Origin: Lachnoanaerobaculum gingivalis
Lineage (GTDB): Bacteria > Bacillota > Clostridia > Lachnospirales > Lachnospiraceae
Reading direction: 5' to 3'
DNA: 64,000 nucleotides
NCBI RefSeq assembly: GCF_003862475.1
Contig: NZ_RRCO01000001.1
Location: 62,001-126,000, forward strand
A model generated the notes under the pieces. It was given only the letters and a program-made list of their open reading frames with translations. It was not told where the DNA came from and ran no database searches. Shown one piece after another: positions 27,594 through 36,284 of the stretch (position 1 is its first letter; each line of letters opens with the position of its first letter). The translations under genes were made by a program, and so were the position numbers.

Positions 27594-28820
27594 ATGGCAA
27601 AGGAAAAAGTTGTATTGGCATATTCAGGCGGTCTTGATACCACCGCTATTATACCTTGGTTAAAGGAACATTTTAATTATGATGTAATTTGCTGCTGCAT
27701 AGACTGTGGTCAGGGAAATGAGCTTGACGGTCTTGAAGAACGTGCCAAATTATCGGGTGCGGAAAAACTCTACATTATCGATATGATTGATGAATTCTGT
27801 GATGATTATATTGTTCCATGTGTACAGGCCGGTGCAGTATATGAAAACAAGTATCTTCTCGGTACTTCAATGGCAAGGCCCGGTATTGCAAAGGCTCTTG
27901 TGGATGTAGCAAGAAAAGAAGGTGCATCTGCAATCTGTCACGGTGCTACAGGAAAAGGAAACGATCAGATACGATTTGAGCTCGGCATCAAGGCTCTTGC
28001 ACCCGATCTTAAAATTATCGCGCCTTGGCGTATGACTGATATTTGGAAAATGCAGTCTCGTGAGGATGAGATAGCTTACTGTAAGGCACATGGTATTGAC
28101 TTACCTTTCTCAGCCGATTCAAGTTACAGCCGTGATCGTAACCTTTGGCATATCAGTCATGAGGGTCTTGAGCTTGAAGATCCTTCGCTTGAGCCGAACT
28201 ATGAGCATGTACTTATGCTTGGCGTAACACCACAAAAAGCTCCTGACAAAGAAACCGAGATTTCTCTAAGCTTTGAAGCGGGTGTTCCTGTAGCTTTAAA
28301 CGGTGAGAAAATGAAAGTCTCCGAGATTATTACAAAATTAAACGAGCTTGGAGGTGCCAACGGTATCGGTATCATAGATATAGTTGAGAACCGTGTTGTG
28401 GGTATGAAATCAAGGGGTGTTTATGAGACTCCGGGCGGAACTATACTTATGGAAGCTCATGACGCACTTGAGGAGCTTGTACTTGACAGGGCCACTTTTG
28501 AAGTGAAAAAAGATATGGGAAATAAATTTGCACAGATAGTTTATGAAGGAAAATGGTTTACACCTCTTCGTGAAGCTATTCAAAGCTTTGTAGAGTCTAC
28601 ACAACAGTATGTAACAGGTGAAGTTAAACTTAAACTCTATAAGGGAAATATTATAAAGGCCGGTACAACATCACCATACTCACTCTATTCAGAGTCACTT
28701 GCATCATTTACTACAGGTGATTTATATGACCACCACGATGCTGACGGATTTATCACACTATTCGGTCTGCCTCTAAAGGTAAGGGCTATGAAGATGGCTG
28801 AAGTTAATAAAGAAATATAA
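27594..28820 (+). CDS. argG: argininosuccinate synthase
   Basis: A 408-residue cytosolic enzyme joining citrulline and aspartate with ATP in arginine synthesis. VVLAYSGGLDTTAIIPWL is the PP-loop ATP motif (6-23). ICHGATGKGNDQIRFE and DSSYSRDRNLWHISHEG are conserved substrate-binding stretches. The ATG at 27594-27596 follows ATAGGAGG. There is no argH next to it, which is unusual because argGH are often paired; the next gene is convergent leuD. A terminator hairpin follows directly. Confidence 0.97.
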   Translation: MAKEKVVLAYSGGLDTTAIIPWLKEHFNYDVICCCIDCGQGNELDGLEERAKLSGAEKLYIIDMIDEFCDDYIVPCVQAGAVYENKYLLGTSMARPGIAKALVDVARKEGASAICHGATGKGNDQIRFELGIKALAPDLKIIAPWRMTDIWKMQSREDEIAYCKAHGIDLPFSADSSYSRDRNLWHISHEGLELEDPSLEPNYEHVLMLGVTPQKAPDKETEISLSFEAGVPVALNGEKMKVSEIITKLNELGGANGIGIIDIVENRVVGMKSRGVYETPGGTILMEAHDALEELVLDRATFEVKKDMGNKFAQIVYEGKWFTPLREAIQSFVESTQQYVTGEVKLKLYKGNIIKAGTTSPYSLYSESLASFTTGDLYDHHDADGFITLFGLPLKVRAMKMAEVNKEI

Positions 28821-28825
28821 AACTA

Positions 28826-28847
28826 AAGGGGCTAAAATCAGCCCCTT
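28826..28847. terminator. terminator between argG and leuD
   Basis: An 8-bp perfect stem (AAGGGGCT and AGCCCCTT) with a 6-base loop is followed on the plus strand by AATTTTATTTATT. It lies between convergent argG and leuD and likely serves argG mainly. Confidence 0.75.
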
Positions 28848-28851
28848 AATT

Positions 28852-29343
28852 TTATTTATTTTTATTATTTACATAGTTTACAAGTCCGCCTGCATTTATG
28901 ATATTTTGCATAAACTCAGGGAAAGCCTGACCTTTATAGGTCTTACCTGTTGTAATATTTGTAATAAGTCCGGTATCAAAGTCTACCTTGACTTCATCAC
29001 CTGCATTTATCTCTGCTGCAGCCTCAGGGCTTTCAATAATAGGCAAACCTATATTTATAGCATTTCTGTAAAAAATTCTTGCAAATGTATCTGCAATTAC
29101 CACACTTACTCCGCTTGCCTTGATTGCGAGCGGTGCATGCTCTCTGGATGAACCGCAGCCAAAATTCTTTCTTGCTACAATGATATCTCCCTTTTGAACC
29201 TTATTCACAAATTCCTTATCAATATCTTCCATACAATGCTTTGCAAGCTCTTCACCTGTTGTGGCATTAAGATATCTTGCAGGAATTATAACATCGGTGT
29301 CTACATTTTCACCGTATTTAAATACATGTCCTCTTGCTTCCAT
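28852..29343 (-). CDS. leuD: 3-isopropylmalate dehydratase small subunit
   Basis: A 163-residue subunit that forms isopropylmalate isomerase with LeuC, converting 2- to 3-isopropylmalate in leucine synthesis. [16 protein letters not shown] and [17 protein letters not shown] are diagnostic. The length matches the short LeuD of the archaeal/clostridial type. It lies 16 bp downstream of leuC. A related homoaconitase or methylmalate function cannot be excluded from sequence, but no other pathway gene is near. No leuA or leuB is in the window. Confidence 0.94.
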   Translation of the reverse strand: MEARGHVFKYGENVDTDVIIPARYLNATTGEELAKHCMEDIDKEFVNKVQKGDIIVARKNFGCGSSREHAPLAIKASGVSVVIADTFARIFYRNAINIGLPIIESPEAAAEINAGDEVKVDFDTGLITNITTGKTYKGQAFPEFMQNIINAGGLVNYVNNKNK

Positions 29344-29359
29344 ATTAACCTCCCGATCT

Positions 29360-30616
29360 TTATACTGTAGGTGCCACTATTTTTCCTGCTATCGCACTGG
29401 CTGCAGCCACTGCAGGAGAAGCAAGATACACCTCTGATTCAACATGTCCCATTCTTCCGATAAAGTTTCTGTTGGTAGTGGATATACATCTCTCACCTGC
29501 CGCCAAAACTCCCATGTATCCACCAAGACAAGGACCGCATGTAGGAGTTGAAACTATTGCACCGGCATCTATGAAAATATCTACCAGTCCTTCTTTTATG
29601 GCCTGCTTGTAAATCTCCTGTGTTGCAGGAATTACAATACATCTTACATTCTTTGCAACCTTCTTATCCTTCATCTGTGCAGCAGCACTTCTAAGGTCTG
29701 AAATATGTCCGTTTGTACATGAACCGATTACCGCCTGATCAATCTTTATATCACCGAATTCACCGATTACCTTTGTATTTTCAGGTAAATGCGGGAATGC
29801 AACTGTAGGTCTTAATGCGGACAAATCAATGTCGATAACCTCATCATATACAGCATCCTCATCAGCTTCAAAAATCTTAGGACTTCTGTTTGAATGCTCC
29901 TTGATATAATCCAAAGTTATATCATCTACCGGGAAAATACCGTTTTTTCCACCTGCCTCGATTGCCATATTACAGATAGTAAATCTGTCATCCATAGATA
30001 GGGATGCAACACCCTCACCTGCAAACTCCATTGATTTATAAAGTGCACCGTCTACACCTATCTTTCCGATAATATAAAGAATTACATCCTTACCGCATAC
30101 ATCTTTTGAGAGCTTGCCCTTTAAATTAAACTTTATAGCACTGGGTACTTTAAACCATGCTTTACCTGTAACCATTCCGGCAGCCATATCTGTAGAACCT
30201 ACACCGGTTGAGAATGCTCCAAGCGCACCATAAGTACATGTGTGAGAATCCGCACCTATTATACAGTCACCTGCCACAGTAAGTCCCTGCTCGGGTAAAA
30301 GTGCATGTTCAATTCCCATTCTTCCGACATCAAAGAAATTAACTATCTCATTCTCATCTGCAAAATCTCTACATGTCTTACAGTTCTGAGCGGATTTAAT
30401 ATCCTTATTCGGAGCAAAATGGTCCATTACCAGCGCTATCTTCTCACCATTAAATACTTTTTTATTTTCAAACTTCTTTATCTCATTAATTGCAACAGGT
30501 GATGTGATATCATTTCCAAGCACAAGATCCAAGTCAGCCTCTATAAGCTGTCCTGCTTCTACGAAGTCCAGTCCTGCATGGGCAGCCAAAATCTTCTGTG
30601 TCATTGTCATTCCCAT
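29360..30616 (-). CDS. leuC: 3-isopropylmalate dehydratase large subunit
   Basis: A 418-residue aconitase-family subunit carrying the [4Fe-4S] cluster. [13 protein letters not shown] and [12 protein letters not shown], and [12 protein letters not shown] near the C-terminus, supply the three cluster cysteines and substrate residues. The start is ATG 30614-30616 ([15 protein letters not shown]), which follows AGAGGAAA and matches the family N-terminus; an in-frame start 14 codons upstream is unlikely. leuC-leuD form one operon under a promoter next to a LysR-type operator. Confidence 0.95.
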   Translation of the reverse strand: MGMTMTQKILAAHAGLDFVEAGQLIEADLDLVLGNDITSPVAINEIKKFENKKVFNGEKIALVMDHFAPNKDIKSAQNCKTCRDFADENEIVNFFDVGRMGIEHALLPEQGLTVAGDCIIGADSHTCTYGALGAFSTGVGSTDMAAGMVTGKAWFKVPSAIKFNLKGKLSKDVCGKDVILYIIGKIGVDGALYKSMEFAGEGVASLSMDDRFTICNMAIEAGGKNGIFPVDDITLDYIKEHSNRSPKIFEADEDAVYDEVIDIDLSALRPTVAFPHLPENTKVIGEFGDIKIDQAVIGSCTNGHISDLRSAAAQMKDKKVAKNVRCIVIPATQEIYKQAIKEGLVDIFIDAGAIVSTPTCGPCLGGYMGVLAAGERCISTTNRNFIGRMGHVESEVYLASPAVAAASAIAGKIVAPTV

Positions 30617-30668
30617 ATTTTTTTCCTCTTTTCTTTTAATTACTGTTGATTGTAACATATCAAATGAT

Positions 30669-30697
30669 ATAATAGCGATATAAATTTAATATATCAA
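30669..30697 (-). promoter_or_regulatory. promoter of leuCD
   Basis: On the minus strand: TTGATA -35 (30692-30697), 17-bp spacer, TATTAT -10 (30669-30674). Start near 30662. The LysR-type inverted repeat lies just upstream of the -35. Confidence 0.7.
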
Positions 30698-30705
30698 GTA
30701 TTACA

Positions 30706-30735
30706 TATAGTTATATTGGTTACAGATTAACTATA
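30706..30735. promoter_or_regulatory. candidate LysR-family operator (leuCD / lysR)
   Basis: TATAGTTA, 14 bases, then TAACTATA: a perfect 8-bp inverted repeat. It contains the T-N11-A type spacing common to LysR recognition sites, sits nine bases upstream of the leuCD -35 (centre about -58 from the predicted start), and overlaps the region where the divergent lysR promoter must be. This is the classical geometry of a LysR activator and autoregulator. Confidence 0.65.
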
Positions 30736-30770
30736 ATTTTAATATATATAATGTAACCAGGCGGAGGAAT

Positions 30771-31661
30771 ATGGAACAGCATTTATCACAATATAGAATA
30801 TTTTTTGAGGTGGCCAAGGCCGGCAGTATATCAAAAGCCGCAAAGCTATTGTATATCAGCCAGCCTGCCATATCAAAATCAATCCTTCGATTGGAAGAAG
30901 GTCTTGAAATTGCACTTTTTGTAAGAACATCAAAGGGTGTCAGTCTTACACCGGAAGGACAGATTTTTTATGAATATTTGCAGAATGCATTTTCGGCTAT
31001 AGAAGCAGGCGAAAATCATCTTACAAAGATAAAACAATTCAATATAGGTAAAATAACCGTCGGGACAAGTAATACACTTTGTAAATATATTTTACTTCCG
31101 TATCTGAACAAATTCATGAAGGAAAATCCACATACCATGGTAAGTATTTTTACTCAGTCTTCCGATGAAACAAGTTTTCTTCTCTCTGAAAATAAAATTG
31201 ATATCGGTCTTGTTGCCAAGCCTGCCAGAATCAACAATATGTCATATATAAATATAATGGAGATACATGATGTGTTTGTAGCAACTCCGGCATATCTTAA
31301 CAGTCTGAAACATATATTTAACAACAATTTCAATCCCTTCAGAGACGGAAATATAATGTTATTGGATAAAAACAATGCCACAAGAAAATATATTGACAAT
31401 TGTATAGAAGATTCCAAACTTCAGCTCAATCAATCCATTGAAACAAGCAATATGGAACTTCTCATAGAATTTGCAAAAACCGGAATAGGCATCGCCTGTG
31501 TTATAAAGGAGTTTATACAAAAAGAACTTGAAGAAGGTACTTTGGTAGAGATAGAAATGCCTGAAGGTCTTACAATACCGAAAAGAGAGATTGTATTTTT
31601 ATATGATGAAAAGAATATCAACCCATCACTTGGCAAATTTTTAAATATTTTAAAAGCATAA
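30771..31661 (+). CDS. LysR family transcriptional regulator (probable leuCD regulator)
   Basis: A 296-residue LysR-type regulator. The N-terminal winged helix (1-60) reads RIFFEVAKAGSISKAAKLLYISQPAISKSI, with SQPAIS in the recognition helix, followed by a linker helix and the effector-binding domain (about 90-296; GKITVGTSNTLCKYILLP). The ATG at 30771-30773 has a GCGGAGG site. It is divergent from leuCD with a perfect inverted repeat between, so it likely activates leuCD. By analogy the effector may be an isopropylmalate-like acid; that is inference. A strong terminator follows. Confidence 0.93.
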   Translation: MEQHLSQYRIFFEVAKAGSISKAAKLLYISQPAISKSILRLEEGLEIALFVRTSKGVSLTPEGQIFYEYLQNAFSAIEAGENHLTKIKQFNIGKITVGTSNTLCKYILLPYLNKFMKENPHTMVSIFTQSSDETSFLLSENKIDIGLVAKPARINNMSYINIMEIHDVFVATPAYLNSLKHIFNNNFNPFRDGNIMLLDKNNATRKYIDNCIEDSKLQLNQSIETSNMELLIEFAKTGIGIACVIKEFIQKELEEGTLVEIEMPEGLTIPKREIVFLYDEKNINPSLGKFLNILKA

Positions 31662-31666
31662 AAGCA

Positions 31667-31697
31667 ATTCCGGGCCATATGACCCGGAATATTTTTT
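31667..31697. terminator. terminator between lysR and HAD gene
   Basis: An 8-bp perfect stem (ATTCCGGG and CCCGGAAT) with an 8-base loop and a following ATTTTTT. It ends the lysR transcript and may also serve the convergent HAD gene. Confidence 0.85.
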
Positions 31698-32355
31698 ATC
31701 TTTCTTTTATTATTTCAAGTATTTCACTCGGATTATTTATAATATAATCCGCCTTGTTTTCTCTAAGCTCCTCCTCATCTCTAAATCCCCAGAGCACTCC
31801 TATGCTTGTAACTCCGGCTCTAAGAGCGGTTTGCATATCCGTAGCCGTATCTCCGACATATAATATTTCAGGTTTAGAGAGACCAAGCTCCTCTATTATC
31901 ATATTTAAAGAAGTGGGATCGGGTTTTTTTGGAATACCGGCCCTCTCTCCATATATCAAATCAAATACTCCTGCCCCGAAAATCTCGTTTATATTTTTCT
32001 CCACACCAAGTTGTGATTTATTTGATAATACCACAGACTTTATTCCCATTGCTTTTAAAGAATCAAGAAGCTTTGTAATACCTTCATAAGGCTTAACATC
32101 CTTTAAACAGTCCACAGCAAATATCTCATCATATACTTTGTAAGCTTCATTTGCAAGTTTTAAGTCCGTATCACCATTGTATATCAGTGCTCTGTCCACG
32201 AACTTCTTTGCACCCTCTCCGACAAAATATCTTGTATGCTCTATATCTATTTCTTTCAACCCGAAATGTTTCATTGTTTTACTTATACAAAAAGACAGAG
32301 CATTTAATGTATTAAGCAATGTACCGTCCAAATCAAAAATAACAGCCTTTATCAT
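31696..32355 (-). CDS. HAD-family phosphatase (phosphoglycolate phosphatase-like)
   Basis: A 219-residue HAD hydrolase, cap subclass I. Motif I is FDLDGTLLNT (7-16) with nucleophile and acid aspartates, motif II VVLSNKS, motif III lysine in GIPKKPDPTS, and motif IV YVGDTATDMQTA. The layout and length match Gph/PpaX-type phosphatases that clear phosphoglycolate or pyrophosphate-like metabolites. The substrate cannot be read from sequence. It starts 2 bp after the glutamine synthetase stop and shares its transcript. Confidence 0.9.
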   Translation of the reverse strand: MIKAVIFDLDGTLLNTLNALSFCISKTMKHFGLKEIDIEHTRYFVGEGAKKFVDRALIYNGDTDLKLANEAYKVYDEIFAVDCLKDVKPYEGITKLLDSLKAMGIKSVVLSNKSQLGVEKNINEIFGAGVFDLIYGERAGIPKKPDPTSLNMIIEELGLSKPEILYVGDTATDMQTALRAGVTSIGVLWGFRDEEELRENKADYIINNPSEILEIIKER

Positions 32356-32357
32356 TA

Positions 32358-34472
32358 TTACACCTCAAACAAAAGATCGCCATAGCTTGGCATCGGCCAA
32401 AGATCCTTATCTACTATCATTTCCAAAGTATCAATAGGCTTTCTGAGTGCTTCCATTGCAGGAACCACCACCTCATGCATATATTTGGCATGCGCAGTTA
32501 CATCTGTGATTTCTGCGGCATCATCCATATATTTTTTAAGATTTTCAAGTGCAACTTTTGACTCTTTCAAATGTTCATTCACTTCTATTAAAATAGCATT
32601 TTGTGCATAAGGCTCTATACCTGAAACCGCAGATTTTAACTTAATTATAGAATCCGCAAGTCTTGTGGTATATCTTATAACCGCCGGTATAATAGACTTA
32701 CCTGCAATATCTATCATAGTCTTTGCTTCAATATTTATTGCCTTTGAATATGCTTCGTATTCTATTTCAACTCTTGATTCAAGCTCAGTTCTGGTGAAAA
32801 CCTCAAACTCTTCAAAAAGCTTTATAGAATTCTCGGATACAAGAGCCGGAATGGCATCTATCATACTTGGAAGATTTGAAAGTCCTCTTCTCTTTGCCTC
32901 TTTTACCCATTCCTCAGAATACCCGTTTCCGTTAAATATAATTCTTCTGTGAGCGGTAAACAGTCTCTTAATTATATCGTGAACCGCCTCATCAAAATTA
33001 CTTGCACTTTCAAGCTCATTTGCAGCCTCTTTAAAACTTTCAGCCACTATTGTATTTAAAACAATATTAGGTGATGCGATAGAGTCTGAAGAGCCTACCA
33101 TTCTGAATTCGAATTTATTATTGGTGAAAGCAAAAGGTGATGTTCTGTTTCTGTCTGTAGCATCAGTTTCAAAGTCGGGGAGGGTTGCCACACCTGTCTT
33201 TAATGTAGCACCCTGAATAGAATGTGTAGCCTCACCGGTAGAGCAAAGCTGATCTATAACATCCTGAAGCTGATCGCCGAGAAACACTGAAATAATAGCA
33301 GGCGGTGCCTCATGTGCACCAAGACGGTGATCATTACCTACACAGGCCGCAGACTCTCTCAGCAAATCCGCATGCTTGTCAACCGCCTTTAAAATACATG
33401 CAAGTACAAGTAAAAACTGTATATTCTCATGAGGTGTATCTCCCGGATTTAACATATTTATTCCGTCATCTGAAGTCAAAGACCAGTTATTATGCTTTCC
33501 GGAACCGTTCACACCTGCAAAAGGCTTCTCATTCAAAAGACATGTAAGTCCATGCCTGCCTGCCACCTTTTTCATAGTCTCCATAGTCACCTGATTGTGA
33601 TCCACAGCCACATTTACCTGCTCATAAACAGGTGCCAGCTCATGCTGTGCCGGCGCAACCTCATTATGCTGTGTCTTTGCAGGAACTCCAAGCATCCAAA
33701 GCTCGTGATTAATATCATTCATATAGGAAGCTATTCTCTCTCTGATAGAGCCGAAATAATGATCCTCAAGCTCCTGTCCTTTTGGAGGCATTGCTCCAAA
33801 CAACGTTCTTCCTGTATAAATCAAATCCTTTCTTTGCAGATACTTCTCCCTGTCTACAATGAAATACTCCTGCTCGGCACCTACTGAAGGTATTACTCTC
33901 TTTGTTGTGGTATTACCGAAAAGTCTGAGTATTCTAAGAGCCTGAGTATTTATAGCCTGCATGGAACGAAGCAGCGGTGTCTTTTTATCAAGTGCTTCAC
34001 CCCTGTAAGAGCAAAATGCTGTAGGAATATATAATGTAACTCCCAAAGAATCCTTTTTTATAAACGCAGGAGATGTACAATCCCACGCTGTATATCCTCT
34101 GGCCTCAAATGTTGCTCTAAGACCGCCTGAAGGGAAACTTGAAGCATCCGACTCTCCCTTTGTAAGCTCCTTGGCGGAAAATTCCATTATAACCTTGCCG
34201 TTTTTAGGTGCGGAAATAAAAGAATCATGTTTTTCGGCGGTTACACCTGTCAAAGGCTGAAACCAGTGAGTATAATGAGTAGCCCCTCTGTCAATTGCCC
34301 ACTCCTTCATCCCGTGAGCTACAGAGTCCGCAATATCATTATCCAGTTCCAGTCCGTCTTCGATAGTCTTTTTTAACTTTTTAAATACCGCCTTCGGCAA
34401 ATATACCTGCATAGCCTCATCATTGAATACATTAACCCCAAAAATCTCTGTGATTGTATCTCTTTTTTCCAT
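32358..34472 (-). CDS. glutamine synthetase type III
   Basis: A 704-residue GSIII (GlnN-type) enzyme that makes glutamine from glutamate, ammonia and ATP. The length, the YGVNVFNDEAM-like opening (EIFGVNVFNDEAM), RATFEARGYTAWDCTSPAF, VGAEQEYFIVD and GKHNNWSLTSD motifs are typical of the type III family rather than the 440-residue type I. The start is ATG 34470-34472; a GTG two codons earlier overlaps the AAAGGTG site. It has an extended -10 promoter and an 85-nt leader. The downstream HAD gene is co-transcribed. Confidence 0.96.
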   Translation of the reverse strand: MEKRDTITEIFGVNVFNDEAMQVYLPKAVFKKLKKTIEDGLELDNDIADSVAHGMKEWAIDRGATHYTHWFQPLTGVTAEKHDSFISAPKNGKVIMEFSAKELTKGESDASSFPSGGLRATFEARGYTAWDCTSPAFIKKDSLGVTLYIPTAFCSYRGEALDKKTPLLRSMQAINTQALRILRLFGNTTTKRVIPSVGAEQEYFIVDREKYLQRKDLIYTGRTLFGAMPPKGQELEDHYFGSIRERIASYMNDINHELWMLGVPAKTQHNEVAPAQHELAPVYEQVNVAVDHNQVTMETMKKVAGRHGLTCLLNEKPFAGVNGSGKHNNWSLTSDDGINMLNPGDTPHENIQFLLVLACILKAVDKHADLLRESAACVGNDHRLGAHEAPPAIISVFLGDQLQDVIDQLCSTGEATHSIQGATLKTGVATLPDFETDATDRNRTSPFAFTNNKFEFRMVGSSDSIASPNIVLNTIVAESFKEAANELESASNFDEAVHDIIKRLFTAHRRIIFNGNGYSEEWVKEAKRRGLSNLPSMIDAIPALVSENSIKLFEEFEVFTRTELESRVEIEYEAYSKAINIEAKTMIDIAGKSIIPAVIRYTTRLADSIIKLKSAVSGIEPYAQNAILIEVNEHLKESKVALENLKKYMDDAAEITDVTAHAKYMHEVVVPAMEALRKPIDTLEMIVDKDLWPMPSYGDLLFEV

Positions 34473-34555
34473 ATACACCTTTCAAAATCTAGGCAAAGCC
34501 TAATACATAAAATAAACTCTTATGGGAATTTCTCTCCCTGTAAGTTTTCGCAAAA

Positions 34556-34564
34556 ATTATAGCA
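34556..34564 (-). promoter_or_regulatory. extended -10 promoter of glutamine synthetase
   Basis: TGCTATAAT on the minus strand, an extended -10 with no good -35 at normal spacing. Start near 34549. The leader of about 77 nt contains two short hairpins, GGGA/TCCC and TAGGC/GCCTA; neither matches a riboswitch I know. Confidence 0.55.
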
Positions 34565-34593
34565 TATAAAATATATTTTTGCATCTTTGAATA

Positions 34594-34623
34594 TAAAAAA
34601 GCGACCGGAATTTCAGTCGCTTA
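34594..34623 (-). terminator. rho-independent terminator of the TDT carrier gene
   Basis: On the minus strand a 7-bp stem (AAGCGAC and GTCGCTT) with a 10-base loop runs into TTTTTTAT, 23 bp past the TDT stop. Confidence 0.85.
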
Positions 34624-34645
34624 ATAATATTTAAAATATACTACA

Positions 34646-35602
34646 CTATTCTTTTTTAAATACATGATTTGCAAAACAAAGCGCCGCAAATGCAACTCCG
34701 ACTATTGCAATTATAATCTCTATATTTACAATCACAGGCATTACAGGTCTGATTTCCGTTTGAATATCCATCTTTGTAATAACCGCGTTAAACTGCTTTG
34801 ATGCTATCGCACTGATAACAAACGGGAAAGTAATCCCTGCAATACTCGGATAAAATTTAAATTCTTTAGCCTTTGCAAAGCTTGCAAAAAGGTCTGCCGC
34901 AACAAATAATCCCAGCAGATATATCACCAATGAGAAAAGGTAAAGTCCGGTCAAAAATGTTATATTCTTTTTTTCAAAAGAACTGATATATCCGGCAACA
35001 CAGAGACTTGCAGGTGCGGCATAGATACATGCCAGCGCCTTGGCTTCAATCTTCTTATTTCCAAGCTTTATATATCTGAAAGATACATAGAAGAAAAGCG
35101 GAATATAAAGAACAAATCCTATGAGGAAGCAAATCTGTCCAAGTGTTATATTATTAAAAGCAGGTGCGGTAACGGAAGCAACCACTATTCCTACATATAC
35201 GATAAAATAGCTTGCAACAACCTTCATCAAGTCATCAGGTATTTTAATCTTTAATATAAAATTCAAAGTAAAATAAACTATCAGTACAAAATGTAAGATA
35301 ATAGTCACATACCACAAAATCATTGCAAATGCAGGTACCATAGGCTTTATATACCCTGCAAGAAGCATTAAAGTCATTGTATATGTTCCGGATACACTCG
35401 CCATTACCGGATTTTTTATATCTGCCACAAAAGCATCAGGCATAGTCAAATACTTACATGTTACAAACAATATTCCAACAAATACCAAAATCCCGCAAAA
35501 TATCTTCAAATAAGGACTGTAAGCTGCCAGAAGATTTCCAAGCGCCGCAAGACCCAATGCCACTCCGCATAAAGGTAATGGTACCCTTTTTAAAAAACTC
35601 AT
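34646..35602 (-). CDS. TDT-family carrier (TehA/Mae1-like)
   Basis: A 318-residue membrane protein with about ten helices belonging to the tellurite-resistance/dicarboxylate transporter family. KRVPLPLCGVALGLAALGNLL at the N-terminus and the VMASVSGTYTMTLMLLAGY region are typical. Members move malate or other dicarboxylates, sulfite, or act as anion channels; the substrate here is unknown. It starts 9 bp after a C_GCAxxG_C_C protein gene, so the two are one unit closed by a strong terminator. The pairing with a cysteine-rich redox protein hints at a sulfur or redox link, which is inference. Confidence 0.85.
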   Translation of the reverse strand: MSFLKRVPLPLCGVALGLAALGNLLAAYSPYLKIFCGILVFVGILFVTCKYLTMPDAFVADIKNPVMASVSGTYTMTLMLLAGYIKPMVPAFAMILWYVTIILHFVLIVYFTLNFILKIKIPDDLMKVVASYFIVYVGIVVASVTAPAFNNITLGQICFLIGFVLYIPLFFYVSFRYIKLGNKKIEAKALACIYAAPASLCVAGYISSFEKKNITFLTGLYLFSLVIYLLGLFVAADLFASFAKAKEFKFYPSIAGITFPFVISAIASKQFNAVITKMDIQTEIRPVMPVIVNIEIIIAIVGVAFAALCFANHVFKKE

Positions 35603-35611
35603 AACTACCCC

Positions 35612-36094
35612 TTATAAATCTATATTCTTCAATCCCTTTTCTCTAACAATGATCTCTGCCACCTTCTTTGCGGCAATTCCTGTAAATCTGATGCACTGTT
35701 CCTTATGCTCTCCGGCACCCATATCAAATTCTCTTGTAAGAACTCTGCAGCAGTTTGAGTGCTTTCCGTTTGCATCTCTGAAGTAGTCATGTAATTCATG
35801 GGTGAGCTCCATGCACTTTACTACTTTCGGATCCTTCGGACCGTTCTGCTCGGTTCTTCCAAAAATCATACCGAGAGCCATAATACCTCCGTTTAGAGCA
35901 CCGCACATACAACCGCTCCTACCGGCGCCTACAGCCATACCTGATGACATAGCTATGACTTCTCTCGGTACATCAAGTTCAAAATTGTCTACAACTGCCG
36001 CCATGAGCGCTTCGCAACAGAAGTATCCGTTTCTGTAATTGTCCTCTGCATCCTGTCTAACCTTGTCCACACTGATTTCACTTTTGATATTCAT
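35612..36094 (-). CDS. C_GCAxxG_C_C family protein
   Basis: A 160-residue protein of the C_GCAxxG_C_C (Redox_active_C_GCAxxG_C_C) family. The spaced cysteines are visible: GYFCCEALMAA near the start, SGCMCGALNGGIMALG in the middle, then SNCCRVL and EQCIRFTG near the end. These are thought to bind metal or act in redox chemistry. The start is ATG 36092-36094 (MNIKSEISV), with AGGAGG at ideal spacing; an in-frame upstream ATG is less likely. It is co-transcribed with the TDT carrier. Function in this organism is unknown. Confidence 0.88.
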   Translation of the reverse strand: MNIKSEISVDKVRQDAEDNYRNGYFCCEALMAAVVDNFELDVPREVIAMSSGMAVGAGRSGCMCGALNGGIMALGMIFGRTEQNGPKDPKVVKCMELTHELHDYFRDANGKHSNCCRVLTREFDMGAGEHKEQCIRFTGIAAKKVAEIIVREKGLKNIDL

Positions 36095-36151
36095 AATTTC
36101 CTCCTGAAACATTTTCTATAATTTTATCACTAAAAAATATTTTTGTATACT

Positions 36152-36181
36152 AAAAAAAGCATAGATTTTGTACATCTATGC
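36152..36181 (-). terminator. rho-independent terminator of the FAD-protein gene
   Basis: On the minus strand an 8-bp stem (GCATAGAT and ATCTATGC) with a 7-base loop runs into TTTTTTTAG. It lies about 100 bp past the FAD-protein stop and ahead of the C_GCAxxG_C_C gene. Confidence 0.85.
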
Positions 36182-36284
36182 CAAAAAATTCAAAATTTTT
36201 TATAGTTTTTATATATTAATCATTATGATTTATTCATTTCATCAATAATGTTATAGGATTTTTAAATATATCTTTGCTATATAT

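Noticed and set aside
34480-34550. ANTAR-type two-hairpin or glnA RNA motif in the glutamine synthetase leader
   Set aside because: Two short hairpins exist, but loop lengths and bases do not match the ANTAR hexaloop or other motifs I know.
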